Part shown: positions 23,401 through 31,598 of the stretch, piece by piece
Layout of the letters: the number at the start of each line of letters is the position of its first letter
Position numbering within the stretch: position 1 is the first letter of the stretch
Origin: Ricordea florida
Lineage: Eukaryota; Cnidaria; Anthozoa; Corallimorpharia; Ricordeidae
Assembly (NCBI GenBank): GCA_949710005.1
Contig: OX453286.1
Coordinates: 5,517,201 to 5,581,200 of the forward strand
Reading direction: 5' to 3'
Length of the DNA: 64,000 bases
Position numbers and translations under genes: made by a program
Notes under the pieces: generated by a model
Told to the model about the DNA's origin: nothing
The model's input: only the letters and a program-made list of their open reading frames with translations
Databases searched by the model: none

Positions 23401-26150
23401 TCGACAAGCGACATGGCCTTGAAACGGCGACATAAAGGACCTGAAATGGCGACGAACGACGAGCCGCTCACGGGAAATTACGACAGCGACCTTCGACCTT
23501 CCGAAATTGCGACGTGAAAAGGTTTGAAACTCAGACGCGCGACATAAAGAACCTCACAAACAGGGCCTCATTAGCGGTCTTACTAAAATCAAAAGGAGTT
23601 TAAATGTTTCCAGTTAGGACAATAACCAACTTGGAGACTGAATTTCATGAGCCTTTTACTCGGCTAGGCGCTAAACGTGAACAGATGATAACTATTCACT
23701 TTTCCGACATCGACCGCCCCCAAGATTACAAGCAGTATATGAATTTCAGTTGGCTCGAAAGTGATCTGAAGATGAGAAAATCTCATGCTAATGTAGTAAG
23801 CTTTGATGAGAACTCATAGAGCGAAATTAGCACTTGAATGAGAACTTATTTGAGCGAAATGAGTACTCGTTATTGAACGAAACTACTACTGGAAACAGAA
23901 TAAATTGACGAATCCATGAGGTGAAATCGAAGAACTTCTGCGGCCAACCTGGATAAGAAACATCGCATGGAGGACTTTCCTACTGATTTAAGTGTTAGTA
24001 CTAACAGGAATGGAGTTGGAGAAGTATTGGGACGGTCAAGAAGTATGTCAACGCTTACCATCAAATATGGAGGCGCATGCCGTGACGGAGAACCATGAAG
24101 ATTACAATGTAAGAAAGTCATTAAAGGGTTCGAAAAGAGTAAGTCATGTAGAAAATGTATTAAGCGTTATATACAATACACCACAAGCCGTTACAATGAA
24201 AAGTTTTCTGTCTATTGATTTCCGAATTTACCTTGAAGTGAACTAGATTGTGTTGAAGTAGACATGTTGGAAAAATAGGCTTACCTGTTTTGCTTACTGT
24301 TGTGTGACTCATCATATTTACATTGTAAAAACAAGAAGTTATAAGGATAAAAACAAAGATGTGTTGCTGTATTAATGATGGCAAGTGTGATATTTTTTAA
24401 GTGCAACCCTGAATATATATACCACTGATAACCTAGAATGAGATGGTAATGTAAATAAACTAATTCATCTTGATAAAGGATTGAGAGTCTTAAGGATTTT
24501 AAGATCATCACTAACATACTTTGCAAAAATGCAAGAAAAATTTTTTTGGTATGATTCGTCAGCTGGGCTATCCTACATGGTTTTGTTCATTATCAGCTGC
24601 AGAATCAAGGTGGATATTTCTGTTGAATACATTGAATAGACTTGTAGACAACAAAAACTATAATGATGATAAAATTGACAATGTCATGGCAACAAAATTC
24701 AGACCTTATTCAGAAGGACCCTGTTACTATGAACACACAGACAGTGAGCAGCAGGATACCAGAACTACATTTTGTTTCGTTGCCATTTAATCCTGTACCC
24801 TTATGTTAAGTTATCAAATTTTTTAACAACTGTATGCTTGCCACCTGCCTTATAACTGATGCCTAGTGTAGTCAAATGATTGGAGTCATGTACTCACTGT
24901 ATGTTTATTTAAAAAAGCTACTCAGCTCCCTGGTCACTTTTATGTTGTGATTATAGATTATTAAAATTATCTTCAAGTTCATTCAATCACAACTCTGAAA
25001 AAACACCTCGTTAATTTTTAAATTATTTCTTTTTTCTCTGTTTGTAAACATATCCACGAGTTCACCATAGTCCTACTTTGATTATTCTTTACACGTGTAG
25101 ATAGTTCCCAGCAGTTTATACAGCGAGAGTCAAATCCTCAATGGCGTCTCTAACCGCAGTGCAAAGATCTGATTTAGTTCATATACTTAAGTTGTTAGTG
25201 AGTTATATTTGTTGCGCGTTTTAGGAGATGGGATAATCACCGTAAGCTACCACTTTCCATCGGGAATCCAAGGTCCAGAGCACCCAAATCCTGGTAGGCC
25301 GTTCATTGGCACGAGTCGTGATGCTTACCTTCCCAACAACCAAGAGGGTCGAGAAGTACTGCAACTCTTGAGGAGAGCGTTTGACGCAGGACTGGTTTTT
25401 ACTATCGGAAGGTCAGTCACAACAGGAAAGGTTACCCAAGTAACGTGGAATGACATCCACCATAAGACCAACATTAGTGGAGGACCACACGGGTGAGTAA
25501 CATCCAGCTAATAAAGATAAAGCATTTAACGCATCACCTTATCCCTTTAGCCAGAATCTGAGCCCAAGTTTACTATGAACCCAACTGTTACTATACAGTA
25601 TGACTCAAGCTTTTTATCCGTCGACCAAGCCATGCAAAGTGACCACTGTTTGAAAAGCTACTGAACAGTACTGTACTGTGGCACTGTTTGTTTTACTATA
25701 CAGTTTGCTACTATTTCATCTGGGATCAAACCATGCAGTGTGACCATTCTTTGGAAAGCCACTCAACAGGACTTTACAATCTATTTCATCCGTGGATCAA
25801 TCCATGCAATATTACTCTAGCCACTGAATAGTACTGTGCTGCGGTACTGTTCATGTTACAGTACAGTGTGACTCTATCATGTATTTTCATCTCTCATAGT
25901 GAATGGAGCTATATGGTATGACGGTCTTTTGGAGTGACGCTTTTCTATATTGCCTAGCTTTATAAGACAGTTTGTTATCTTTACGTTCGTTTATTGTCCT
26001 TTCGAGTTAGAAGCTCAGGATAAATCAAATTCTATATGTTTCTTCCTGATTGCTCAATTTTGTTTTTCACGTGTTCGCAGATATGGATATCCCGATCCAG
26101 GCTACCTCCTTCGGGTAAAGGAAGACTTGGCTGCTAAAGGGATCCGCTGA
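5247..26150 (+). CDS. Gene B: RRM-KH-macrodomain-RING-DTC fusion, DTX3L-like E3 ligase
   Basis: Seven exons fit by GT-AG sites and phase: 5247-5463, 7019-7116, 8458-9385, 9856-10464, 22521-22760, 25225-25492, 26081-26150; total 2,430 nt, 809 residues. Domain order: RRM-like about 18-72; KH-like segments about 106-170 and 330-400; macrodomain about 417-590; C3HC4 RING about 630-670; Deltex C-terminal domain about 690-809, ending LAAKGIR. Start: ATG 5,247 in a strong context (ccaaaATGG); an in-frame ATG lies at 5,223. By family knowledge the macrodomain binds or removes ADP-ribose, the RING transfers ubiquitin, and the DTC binds ADP-ribose/NAD+. In vertebrates these functions are split between PARP9 and DTX3L. 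The 12-kb intron 4 is full of transposons, so the join of exons 4 and 5 needs RNA evidence; a shorter transcript is the alternative. Confidence 0.75.
5862..6151. mobile_element. MITE with 31-bp TIRs (TTAGGGACGGACCATTAG)
   Basis: The left end 'ttagggacggaccattag' and its exact complement at 6,133-6,150 extend through 'aaaagtgatgggg'. The interior consists of repeats of 'tgcatgaattttttttt'. A second copy is at 39,711-40,008, there in the opposite orientation (A-runs instead of T-runs). Intron 1 of gene B. Confidence 0.85.
6156..6508. mobile_element. Short TIR element with TTTAAGACA repeats
   Basis: The ends 'ccggggggtactcgatata' and 'agggagtacctcccagg' are roughly inverted. The interior repeats 'ccctatttaagacaaa' four to five times. 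It abuts the previous MITE directly. No coding content. Confidence 0.55.
7019..7116 (+). CDS. Gene B exon 2
   Basis: Acceptor tattacag|TT, donor TATAAG|gtaagt. Reads [20 protein letters not shown] then [13 protein letters not shown]. It links the RRM-like exon to the KH-like region. The phase (1 in, 0 out) agrees with both neighbours. Confidence 0.75.
7130..7376 (-). mobile_element. Truncated end of the AACTCGTGGATA element
   Basis: Reverse-oriented 5' end of the TIR element found complete at 16,338-19,247 and 23,126-25,062. It shares the (GAGT)n / (CACT)n tract, 'gcatatcggagtccccac' and 'tcattacaaactctggcaa'. It begins about 15 bp after the exon 2 donor. Open frames here are shadows of the repeat. 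Confidence 0.75.
7872..8166. mobile_element. Compound foldback element with CCAATCAGAGC
   Basis: The first part is a foldback ('attcacctcaggctcagtga' with its complement at about 7,946-7,965). The second part follows 'attgttttagtataaat' and ends 'gaaccaatcagagcaccg ... gagtatttata'. The same two-part layout recurs at 28,331-29,149 and 40,141-40,452. Confidence 0.6.
8458..9385 (+). CDS. Gene B exon 3: KH-like region
   Basis: Acceptor gctttag|GTG; donor CAGTTAG|gtattg, phase 1. The open frame runs to a stop at 9,400-9,402 only if unspliced. An early segment (residues VFERVLASF to CVHAKEGG) ends each side of '[19 protein letters not shown]', typical of the KH-like repeats in PARP14/DTX3L proteins. 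A later one has [20 protein letters not shown] followed by [15 protein letters not shown]. Between them is a polar linker, and the end is acidic ([11 protein letters not shown]). Splicing into exon 4 restores [16 protein letters not shown], a normal macrodomain start. Confidence 0.75.
9520..9700. mobile_element. 181-bp near-perfect palindrome (foldback element)
   Basis: The left arm starts 'aaattgacgtcagtttttt' and the right arm ends with its complement. Complementarity runs through 'cctcttattgatga', 'gcgtcataacattgtcaaag' and 'gtagatccac' to a short centre 'gagccgataggcgag'. It lies in intron 3 of gene B. A third partial arm ('ctcttattgatgataaaaa') is near 9,767. Confidence 0.85.
9856..10464 (+). 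CDS. Gene B exon 4: macrodomain
   Basis: A single exon carries the whole domain: [84 protein letters not shown]. The canonical NAAN and GGGVAGA are here NSTN and GSGVAGS. The second Asn of the pair is kept, but the Gly-rich loop is altered, so ADP-ribose binding is likely and hydrolysis uncertain. The C-terminal 40 residues are a charged linker. The donor is AAAG|gtaagg, phase 1. Confidence 0.85.
10490..11047. mobile_element. Non-autonomous element, CAACAAGACGAT...GCCCGACTAA family
   Basis: Starts 'caacaagacgatgtaagatc' and ends 'tatagtcggttgcccgacta'. The ends carry an imperfect inverted repeat (tAGTCGGaCAAC / tAGTCGGgCAAC), and the right end also folds on itself (TAGTCGG-ttg-CCCGACTA). A longer copy interrupts another transposon at 17,568-18,537. 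It sits about 30 bp after the exon 4 donor. Confidence 0.75.
11048..13270. other. Intron 4 of gene B, left part
   Basis: No gene is seen. It holds a degraded repeat at about 11,518-11,690 also found at 39,440-39,710 ('agtgactatgatggggtct', 'aggccggcggcacatacc'), a short foldback 'atatccatgagattc' / complement at 11,704-11,748, and a 93-bp unit duplicated in tandem at 12,381-12,566. A direct repeat of about 50 bp ('tttgtcaggcacaaatcag') is at 13,076-13,160. Confidence 0.6.
13272..14146 (+). pseudogene. Broken Helitron-like replicase/helicase N-region
   Basis: Open segments in shifting frames. One (13,576-13,827) ends [14 protein letters not shown]; the next (from 13,814, frame-shifted) has [16 protein letters not shown]. 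The string '(M)[15 protein letters not shown]' is characteristic of the Helitron N-terminal helicase-like region. The first segment (13,272-13,622, C/F-rich) is not recognised. No Rep catalytic His motif or helicase Walker motifs follow. It is a dead fragment. Confidence 0.6.
14554..15170. other. Intron sequence with short repeats
   Basis: An A-rich AATA run lies at 14,653-14,682. Three copies of 'attctggtaaaaagtg' lie at about 15,054, 15,111 and 15,145. No coding call is made. Confidence 0.4.
15371..15451 (+). CDS. Candidate isolated first exon (27 codons)
   Basis: ATG in a good context (aaacATGG), reading [17 protein letters not shown] then [10 protein letters not shown], followed by GAGAG|gtaaaa. 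Just upstream is a CpG-containing stretch. The N-terminus is reminiscent of KIAA1958-like (Crypton-derived) cnidarian proteins, but no second exon is identified. It may be noise inside the intron. Confidence 0.25.
15688..15760. repeat. TCGGTCGA/CCGATATA palindromic repeat, short copy
   Basis: 'accgacagatcggtcgacat' and 'ctcggccgatatatcgacc' repeat the motif of the longer array at 21,474-21,765. Confidence 0.7.
17568..18537. mobile_element. Nested element inserted in TIR transposon copy 1
   Basis: Copy 2 reads 'ataaaaacaaagatgtgt' uninterrupted, whereas copy 1 has about 970 bp between 'aaaaacaa' and 'agatgtattg'. The ends match the element at 10,490-11,047. It contains a 51-bp tandem repeat ('gattatagaacgagg' at 17,826, 17,877, 17,928, 17,979). 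Confidence 0.85.
18703..18972 (+). pseudogene. Helitron-like N-domain fragment, copy 1
   Basis: An 89-codon frame reads [52 protein letters not shown]. The 'MIRQLG-PTWF-(S/F)SAA(E/D)-RW' pattern is that of the Helitron helicase-like N domain. Copy 2 at 24,521-24,790 differs at only a few residues. Isolated domain piece; no Rep or helicase follows. Confidence 0.65.
19250..19716. other. Intron sequence, no feature called
   Basis: AT-rich; frames here are short and lack recognisable domains. Confidence 0.4.
19717..19900. mobile_element. Foldback element
   Basis: Arms 'taaacccctttctggc' and 'gccagaaggggttta' plus 'ctgagagattgtcc' / 'ggacaatctctcag'. The central motif 'ccctcgaagcttcgcttctcgg' palindrome is shared with the foldback at 28,895-29,072. 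Confidence 0.75.
19899..21463. mobile_element. Outer TIR element with a second element nested inside
   Basis: The left end 'agagaccttaagattgaggt' is the complement, with few changes, of the right end 'acctcagtcttaaggtccct'. Both continue into 'aaaccgcaaacggc' / 'gccgtttgcggttt'. An inner element (20,246-21,194) splits the interior. Confidence 0.7.
20246..21194. mobile_element. Inner TIR element (AGGGACTTTAAGCA ends)
   Basis: Left 'agggactttaagcaacgag', right 'ctcgctgcttaaagtccct'. The subterminal regions are rich in ccg/cgg triplets ('gtcgccgtcgccgttgcc'). No transposase frame is seen. Confidence 0.75.
21474..21765. repeat. Palindromic TCGGTCGATATGTCGACCGA array
   Basis: About 290 bp built from 10-12-bp half-units 'tcggtcgatatg' and 'tcgaccgata' in alternating orientation. 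All six frames stay open because every unit is self-complementary and stop-free, so the predicted Arg/Asp/Ile-rich frames are artefacts. Confidence 0.85.
21803..21925. mobile_element. Foldback element (aagatatggagttta)
   Basis: 'aagatatggagtttatcttc' and its complement at about 21,892-21,912, then 'tttcatta...' / 'tgaaatatta'. A relative at 44,090-44,215 has the ends 'cgaagatatgac' / 'catatcttctt'. Confidence 0.65.
22521..22760 (+). CDS. Gene B exon 5: RING finger
   Basis: C3HC4 [36 protein letters not shown], then KGDQPPG and LPGYRG. The acceptor is a tandem cagCAG (NAGNAG), allowing GCA-GAT or GAT after the split codon. The donor CGAG|gtattt matches gene A. A stop lies in frame 50 bp past the donor, so readthrough would give a RING-only end. 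Confidence 0.9.
23126..25062 (+). mobile_element. TIR transposon copy 2 (uninterrupted, 1.94 kb)
   Basis: Exact 12-bp ends AACTCGTGGATA / TATCCACGAGTT. Intron 5 of gene B. Carries the same blocks as copy 1 without the nested 970-bp element, plus a 31-bp segment near 24,096 ('gaagattacaatgtaagaa') missing in copy 1. Helitron-like fragment at 24,521-24,790. Confidence 0.8.
25225..25492 (+). CDS. Gene B exon 6: DTC domain, first part
   Basis: Acceptor gttttag|GA, donor CACGG|gtgagt. Reads [69 protein letters not shown]. Compared with gene A (PDNKEG, ITWND) most core DTC residues are unchanged, while the N-terminal strand is more diverged. Confidence 0.9.
25560..25880 (-). repeat. Satellite units in gene B intron 6
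   Basis: Three degraded 106-bp units ('aaaccatgcagtgtgaccat', 'gaacagtactgtactgtgg'), orthologous in position to those in gene A. Confidence 0.75.
26081..26150 (+). CDS. Gene B exon 7: end of DTC domain
   Basis: Acceptor tgttcgcag|A; reads [20 protein letters not shown] then IR and TGA. Differs from gene A by one residue (LLRV versus LRRV). Confidence 0.9.
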
Positions 26151-27860
26151 CCGTCAGGCAATGGCCCCTCGTCTTCTTAAAGAGACGTAACGTCGTTACG
26201 TGTGAAGAAAATCACACTTTAAAATTACCTGCACCCTTTATTCGTTTTGATCGGGAGCCCATGTTGATGGGCCTTTTTCTTAATTTAGCAACAAGTAAAT
26301 TTTTTGATAACTCGCTCCTGATGGTAGAAATTGTTTGTATTGTCAGGAGCCCATGAATGGACTCCTGGTAGTGTTGATTGTTTTAAGATTTTCGCGCAAA
26401 AAGAACAGCACAAACTGAAAAGAGGTAGAGGTGGTTAATGCAGTTATTTGCAGGTGTAAGGAAACGAACTAAAATTTCCTACTGTATAAGATTTCATGTA
26501 GATTTTCTCATGTATCGGGGTCAAACATGTCAAAGTGGGAGTGAGTAATGACAGAGGTCTAAAGTCGATCGCGATTCGTTGTGAGTGTGATTTAATTTTA
26601 ATTAGTAAATGCCACAGTCTGATTGGCCGAGCTTTTGCAGACTATCAGCCATTAGACAGCACTTGGTTGAAGATCGTTTTCAAAATGACGACGTCTTCAC
26701 ATGAAGATTTATAGTATTTTGGTATTTCTTTCACCGACACATGATTCGTTTATTATGATTTTTACTAAAACAATTAGAATATGAGCTCGAAATTTCTATG
26801 AGGTGACAGTTGATTCGGCCTTCGGCCTTATCAGCTATCACCCCACAGAAATCTCGAGCTCATAATCTAATTGTTAAATATAGGTGTGTCAGCCATAATG
26901 GCTGAATTTATAATTTAAAGCTAGACGGTCTCCATAGGAGAGCTATTGGCCCCCATAAAGATCCCTGATCCTGTTTGATTGTTGTGAAGAGCTTAAGAGT
27001 GCAATCCGGTCTTGGATATGTAATCCAAGATCGCTTAGATCATGGCGCATCAAAGGAACCGATGAATCCTTGTCCAGATTGAATTACGATCTAGATCAGA
27101 ATTTGTGTTCTGAGATAACTCAGATTATGGCGAATCAAAGGAACCGATGAATCCTTGTCCAGATTGAATTACGATCTAGATCTGAATTTGTGTTCTGAGA
27201 TAACTCAGATCATGGCGCATCAAAGGAACCGATGAATCCTTGTCCAGATTGAATTACGATCTAGATCTGAATTTGTGTTCTGAGATCGCTCAGATTATGG
27301 CGAATCAAAGGAACCGATGAATCCTTGTCCAGATTGAATTATGATCTAGATCTGAATTTGTGTTCTGAGATCGCTCAGATCATGGCGCATCAAAGGAACC
27401 GATGAATCCTTTTCTAGACTGGGGAAGTACGATCCAGATCTGGATTTGTGTTCTGAGATCGCTCAAGTCATGGCGCATCAAAGGAACCGATGAATCGTTG
27501 TCCAGAGTGAATTTATCTGTTTCTTTCGTGCTCCGTGATCCGTGTGAGGGCGGATCACAAATCCAGATCATATCAAAGGAACGAACCCTTGAACTTGTTT
27601 AAGACGGCTTTCTCTGCCTCCCTAGGACTGTGATTTTGAGTCATTTAGATAATGCATTTATTATTCTAGCCGTTTTGTTTGTACAGAACCAATCAGATGA
27701 GTTTTCCTGATCACGTGAATTGTAACTCGATCGTTGTATAAAGGTTAATTGATGTTCTGATCATAGGAGTTTACAATTTCTTGAGTAGATCCGAAGAAAA
27801 TAAAGGGAGTAAAACGAAAGCGATTATCAAGTATCTTAAAAAGCTTTTGGTAAAAATCAA
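26151..27860. other. Gene B 3' flank, duplicated block with 85-bp expansion
   Basis: Matches 2,449-3,780. Holds the weaker 3'-UTR hairpins, a foldback (26,764-26,876) and the 85-bp tandem repeat. The match fades soon after 'aagtatcttaaaaagctttt' (27,820-27,850). Confidence 0.75.
27005..27520. repeat. 85-bp tandem repeat, about six copies
   Basis: 'ccgatgaatccttgtccag' recurs at 85-bp steps (27,061; 27,146; 27,231; 27,316; 27,401), then after 88 bp at 27,489. The gene A flank has the unit once (about 3,310-3,370), so the array expanded after duplication. Confidence 0.9.
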
Positions 27861-28330
27861 AGAGCACCAGAGATCTTTAAAATGCAACAGCTCTCCTGTG
27901 GAGACCTGAGCAACTTTCTTTGCGCTGATTAGATTGGACGACAAAGAAGGCCACATTTTGCAGGTTGAACGTCGTTTACTAGCTGCTGTTTATTATCTAT
28001 TCTTTACAGGCGCACGCGGTGACGTTTTCTTCGTCGCTAAGTAAGATTCCCGAGAAAGTCCCTTAGAGGACTATATTGGGAATCTTAGATTATATATAGT
28101 AGGAATCTAGTGATATTATAGACTTTTATGTCTTGTTCACCACTAAGCTTAACTAGCAAGAACGTTTGTTATCTTAATTAATGAACCTTTGTTTGTAGAA
28201 TAATGAAACAAAAACATGAATAGTGACGTCAGCAAAGGTCAATGTAGGTGCATGCGTGGTTCTTTGCTGTCTGCGTAAGACTTCGCTGTTGGCCTGCAAT
28301 ATACTCAATTGTTTGTATATCGTTCTATTA
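27861..28330. other. Intergenic, no gene called
   Basis: AT-rich sequence after the duplicated block; a short palindrome 'aagattcccgaga ... gggaatcttag' lies at 28,044-28,088. Nothing coding is supported. Confidence 0.4.
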
Positions 28331-29149
28331 AACAATTAGATTATGAGCTCGAGATTTCTATCGCGTGATAGTTGACGAGGGCGCAGCCCGAGTCAGCTAT
28401 CACGCATGGAAATCGAGAGCGAATAATCTAATTGTTTTAGTATAAATCTACTAGTCGTTCAAAACTTTGTCTTTTCTGGAACAGCCTCGACCAGTAAACT
28501 GTCTAAATCTTCTTCACGGACACTTCGAAAAGGTGAAGAAGCGGCCGCCATTACGCTACTCACTATCTATCACAGATTATAGTTCACCACTAAATTTTCT
28601 CCGATTCGTATTGGTTTAAATTGATCACGTGACGCGATAGTGTTCGTCCGCGGAGACACACTATCAGCGCATAGTGCCCTTCCGAGGAAAATACCCGGAT
28701 GGATAGTGCCCGTCCGTGAAAATGTGAATTTTCTGAGAGTTATACCGTATTTTTTAGGCAATGTACGTTGCGAATTATTGAAATTTCAGGCTGTCCATAT
28801 GGATAAATATTTGATTGATCTGCATTTAGTGGGTTTTGACTGTTTTTCAACTGGCGCGCGGAAGAAAATTTAGTGGTAAACAATAAAGACAATAGAGTGT
28901 TTATGTCTCGGAACTATCGATCCGATAGTTGCCCCTTGGAAATTTGATGTTCTTAAAACTAGCATATTTGCCCTCGAAGCTTCGCTTCTCGGGCAAATAT
29001 TTGTTTTAAGAACATCAAATTTCCGCGGGGCAACCATCAGCCGATAGTTCCTCGACAGAAACACTCTATTGTTTAAATAGATAGTGGGTAGCGTAGCCAA
29101 TCAGAGCGCGGCATTTGTGATAGAACGCTAGTAGATTTATACTAAAATG
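28331..29149. mobile_element. Compound foldback element with internal second foldback
   Basis: Begins with the AACAATTAGATTAT foldback (28,331-28,436), then 'ttttagtataaatctactag', and ends 'ctagtagatttatactaaaa' at about 29,149. A further foldback sits inside at 28,895-29,072 ('aatagagtgttt' arms; centre 'cgaagcttcgcttcg'). Carries 'gtagccaatcagagcgcgg'. Confidence 0.7.
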
Positions 29150-30350
29150 CAATGGTAAAAGCGATTTTGGCAATTTGGGAAATAAAGAAAGTGCTTTTAG
29201 ACGATAGCTATAGTCCTATATTGTTATGTATCGACATTATATTTGGTAGCTTAATTAATTAATAAGCAAACACGAGTACGACATACGTTTGAAAAATGAA
29301 TTTGTTTCTCTCTTGTACTAATTACTACAGGTTTGATTCATTTTCTGTTTGTTTCTCTTTCAAACTGGAATTTTCCAATTTTCATCGTTCGCATTTCATT
29401 CCGAATTTCTCTAGGTCATCTTGTAGTTGTAACTTCGCGTTTTAGAGAACTTGAAAAATGGTCGTTTCACATCACAGCCAAGAAACATAGCACACGTATT
29501 TTTCACGTGCAGCTTCATTGTGTGTTTTATTAAGGCTTTTGTTTGGTGCAGTCCCATTCGAAGTCGTCGACGTGTTTTTTCTTAGATTCCCTATTGACAA
29601 TTCCAGACAACCATTGAAACTTTTCAACTAACGCATGATAGCTAGCATGGATTCATGCTTAAGTATTTAAGCCACGTATCAGGATGGTTCCTCCTGGCAA
29701 TACTGAATGTTAAAGACTACTCTTTCACAATTTCGGAATGTGGACACGTGAAAAAGCGTAGACACTGGAATTAATCGTTCTATTTTACGCGTTGAGTGGC
29801 CCCTAGCATATGAGGCACTTAAGGAACGCATATTTCCCGCCAAACGCTCTTTCAACAAGAAGAATTAGAAAAAACGGGATTCTTTTTCTTTTCTGCGCCC
29901 TTCTTTCTACTACGCCATTCCCGTTCAATGTTACGTATGCACGTTGGCTTAATTTAAACTATTAATACTATATATGCTACTATATGCGCTTTGGTTAGTT
30001 TCATACACTCGCTTTACTGGCATGATTGCGATTTGTGACTGAACGCAAAAAACGAAGCCGAAATTTAACGTACCTCGTGCGAACGTCCGAACAAGATGCT
30101 GTAGGAAGCGTATACTAGGGCTACACTCTCGTATTCAAGCAAACTTCAAATGAGGTTATTTCACGTTAACATTTCGCCAAAGAGGGCAAAGAAACTTTGT
30201 CAGGATCTGATGCGTTTTCTATTTGGAATGTTCGGAGGTAAAAAACGTTCCCGTCTTCAAAGCAATTCAATTTAACTCGTGTTTAAGCTGAGCGATTTTA
30301 TCAGAAAATGTTTTAGGATCCTACAGAAATTCCAATGATTACTTGGTTTC
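29150..30350. other. Intergenic, no gene called
   Basis: Only short frames; none has recognisable domains or splice-supported continuation. Confidence 0.4.
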
Positions 30351-30359
30351 ATCTTGCAT

Positions 30360-31090
30360 ACGGGATGTCCAAATTATAAAGGAATTTTAACCATGATTAT
30401 TATATTTCCAAATTATAAAGGAATTTTAACCATGGGTATTCTATATCCAAATTATAAAGGAATTTTAACCATGATTATTCTATATCCAAATTATGAGTAT
30501 ATGTTCACCATGGTTATATCCAAATTATGGGTACGTTTTAACCATGGTTATTCTATACGCAAATATGGGTATATTTTAACCATGGTTATTCTATACCCAT
30601 AATATGGGTATATTTTAACCATGGTTATTCTATACCCATATTATGGGTATATTTTAACCATGGTTATTCTATACCCATATTATTGGTATATTTTAACCAG
30701 GGTTATTCTATACCCATATTCTGGGTATATTTTAACCAGGGTTATTCTATACCCATGATGTAGGTATATTTTAACCATGGTTATTCTGTACCCATATTAA
30801 AGGTATATTTTAACCATGGCTATTCTATACCCATATTATAGGTATATTTTTAACCATGGTTATTCTATACCCATATTATAGGTATATTTTAACCATGGTT
30901 ATTCTATACCCATATTATAGGTATATTTTAACCATGGTTATTCTATACCCATATTATGGGTATATTTTAACCATGGTTATTCTATACCCATAATATAGGT
31001 ATATTTTAACCATGGTTATTCTATACCAATAATATGAGTATATTTTAAACATGGTCATTCTAGATCTATACCCAAATTATGGACATATTT
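30360..31090. repeat. 39-bp tandem array with hairpin units
   Basis: About 18 copies of a 39-bp unit of the form 'ggttattctatacccatatt' + 'atgggtatattttaaccat'. Each unit holds two self-complementary parts, AACCATGGTT and ATACCC...GGGTAT. The left edge has more diverged units ('ccaaattataaaggaattt'). Confidence 0.9.
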
Positions 31091-31095
31091 TAACC

Positions 31096-31101
<6 letters not shown>

Positions 31102-31136
<35 letters not shown>
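31102..31136. repeat. (TA)n microsatellite
   Basis: About 35 bp of alternating TA flank the 39-bp array directly. Confidence 0.9.
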
Positions 31137-31138
<2 letters not shown>

Positions 31139-31598
31139 ATTTACTCCCATTAAAATCAATCAAAGAGTGTTTTTTTTTTTTCAAGTCCTGACACAGTAAA
31201 AAAAAAAAACGATTAGATAAATTCTAACGCGATTTAAAACTCGGGTCCTTAAGTAAAAAAAATCGGAGCTGGCAGAAAGAAAACAAGTATTACTCCCTTT
31301 ACCATCATATTTTGCACCTTGATTAAATAGTTATAAGCATGTATTTAGCGAACCCAGTATGTAATTAAGATTCTCAAATTTTTTATAGTATTTCATGCCT
31401 GATGAATTTGTAACACCGTGCATAAATAAAGATTACCTTACCTAAACATGCAGCGTTTTCTTTTCCGCAGTTCGTAATCTTAATTAATGATAACGGAGAA
31501 GTCATAAAATGTTGAAAACATGTACTTTTTGTCATTTTATTCCACTTTTATCTTAGTGGACGCGACAAATCAAAGTTGTAACTGCAACGATTGTAAAA

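Noticed and set aside
30354-31090. 39-bp array as a CRISPR
   Set aside because: The units are contiguous with no unique spacers, and the context is eukaryotic with introns.
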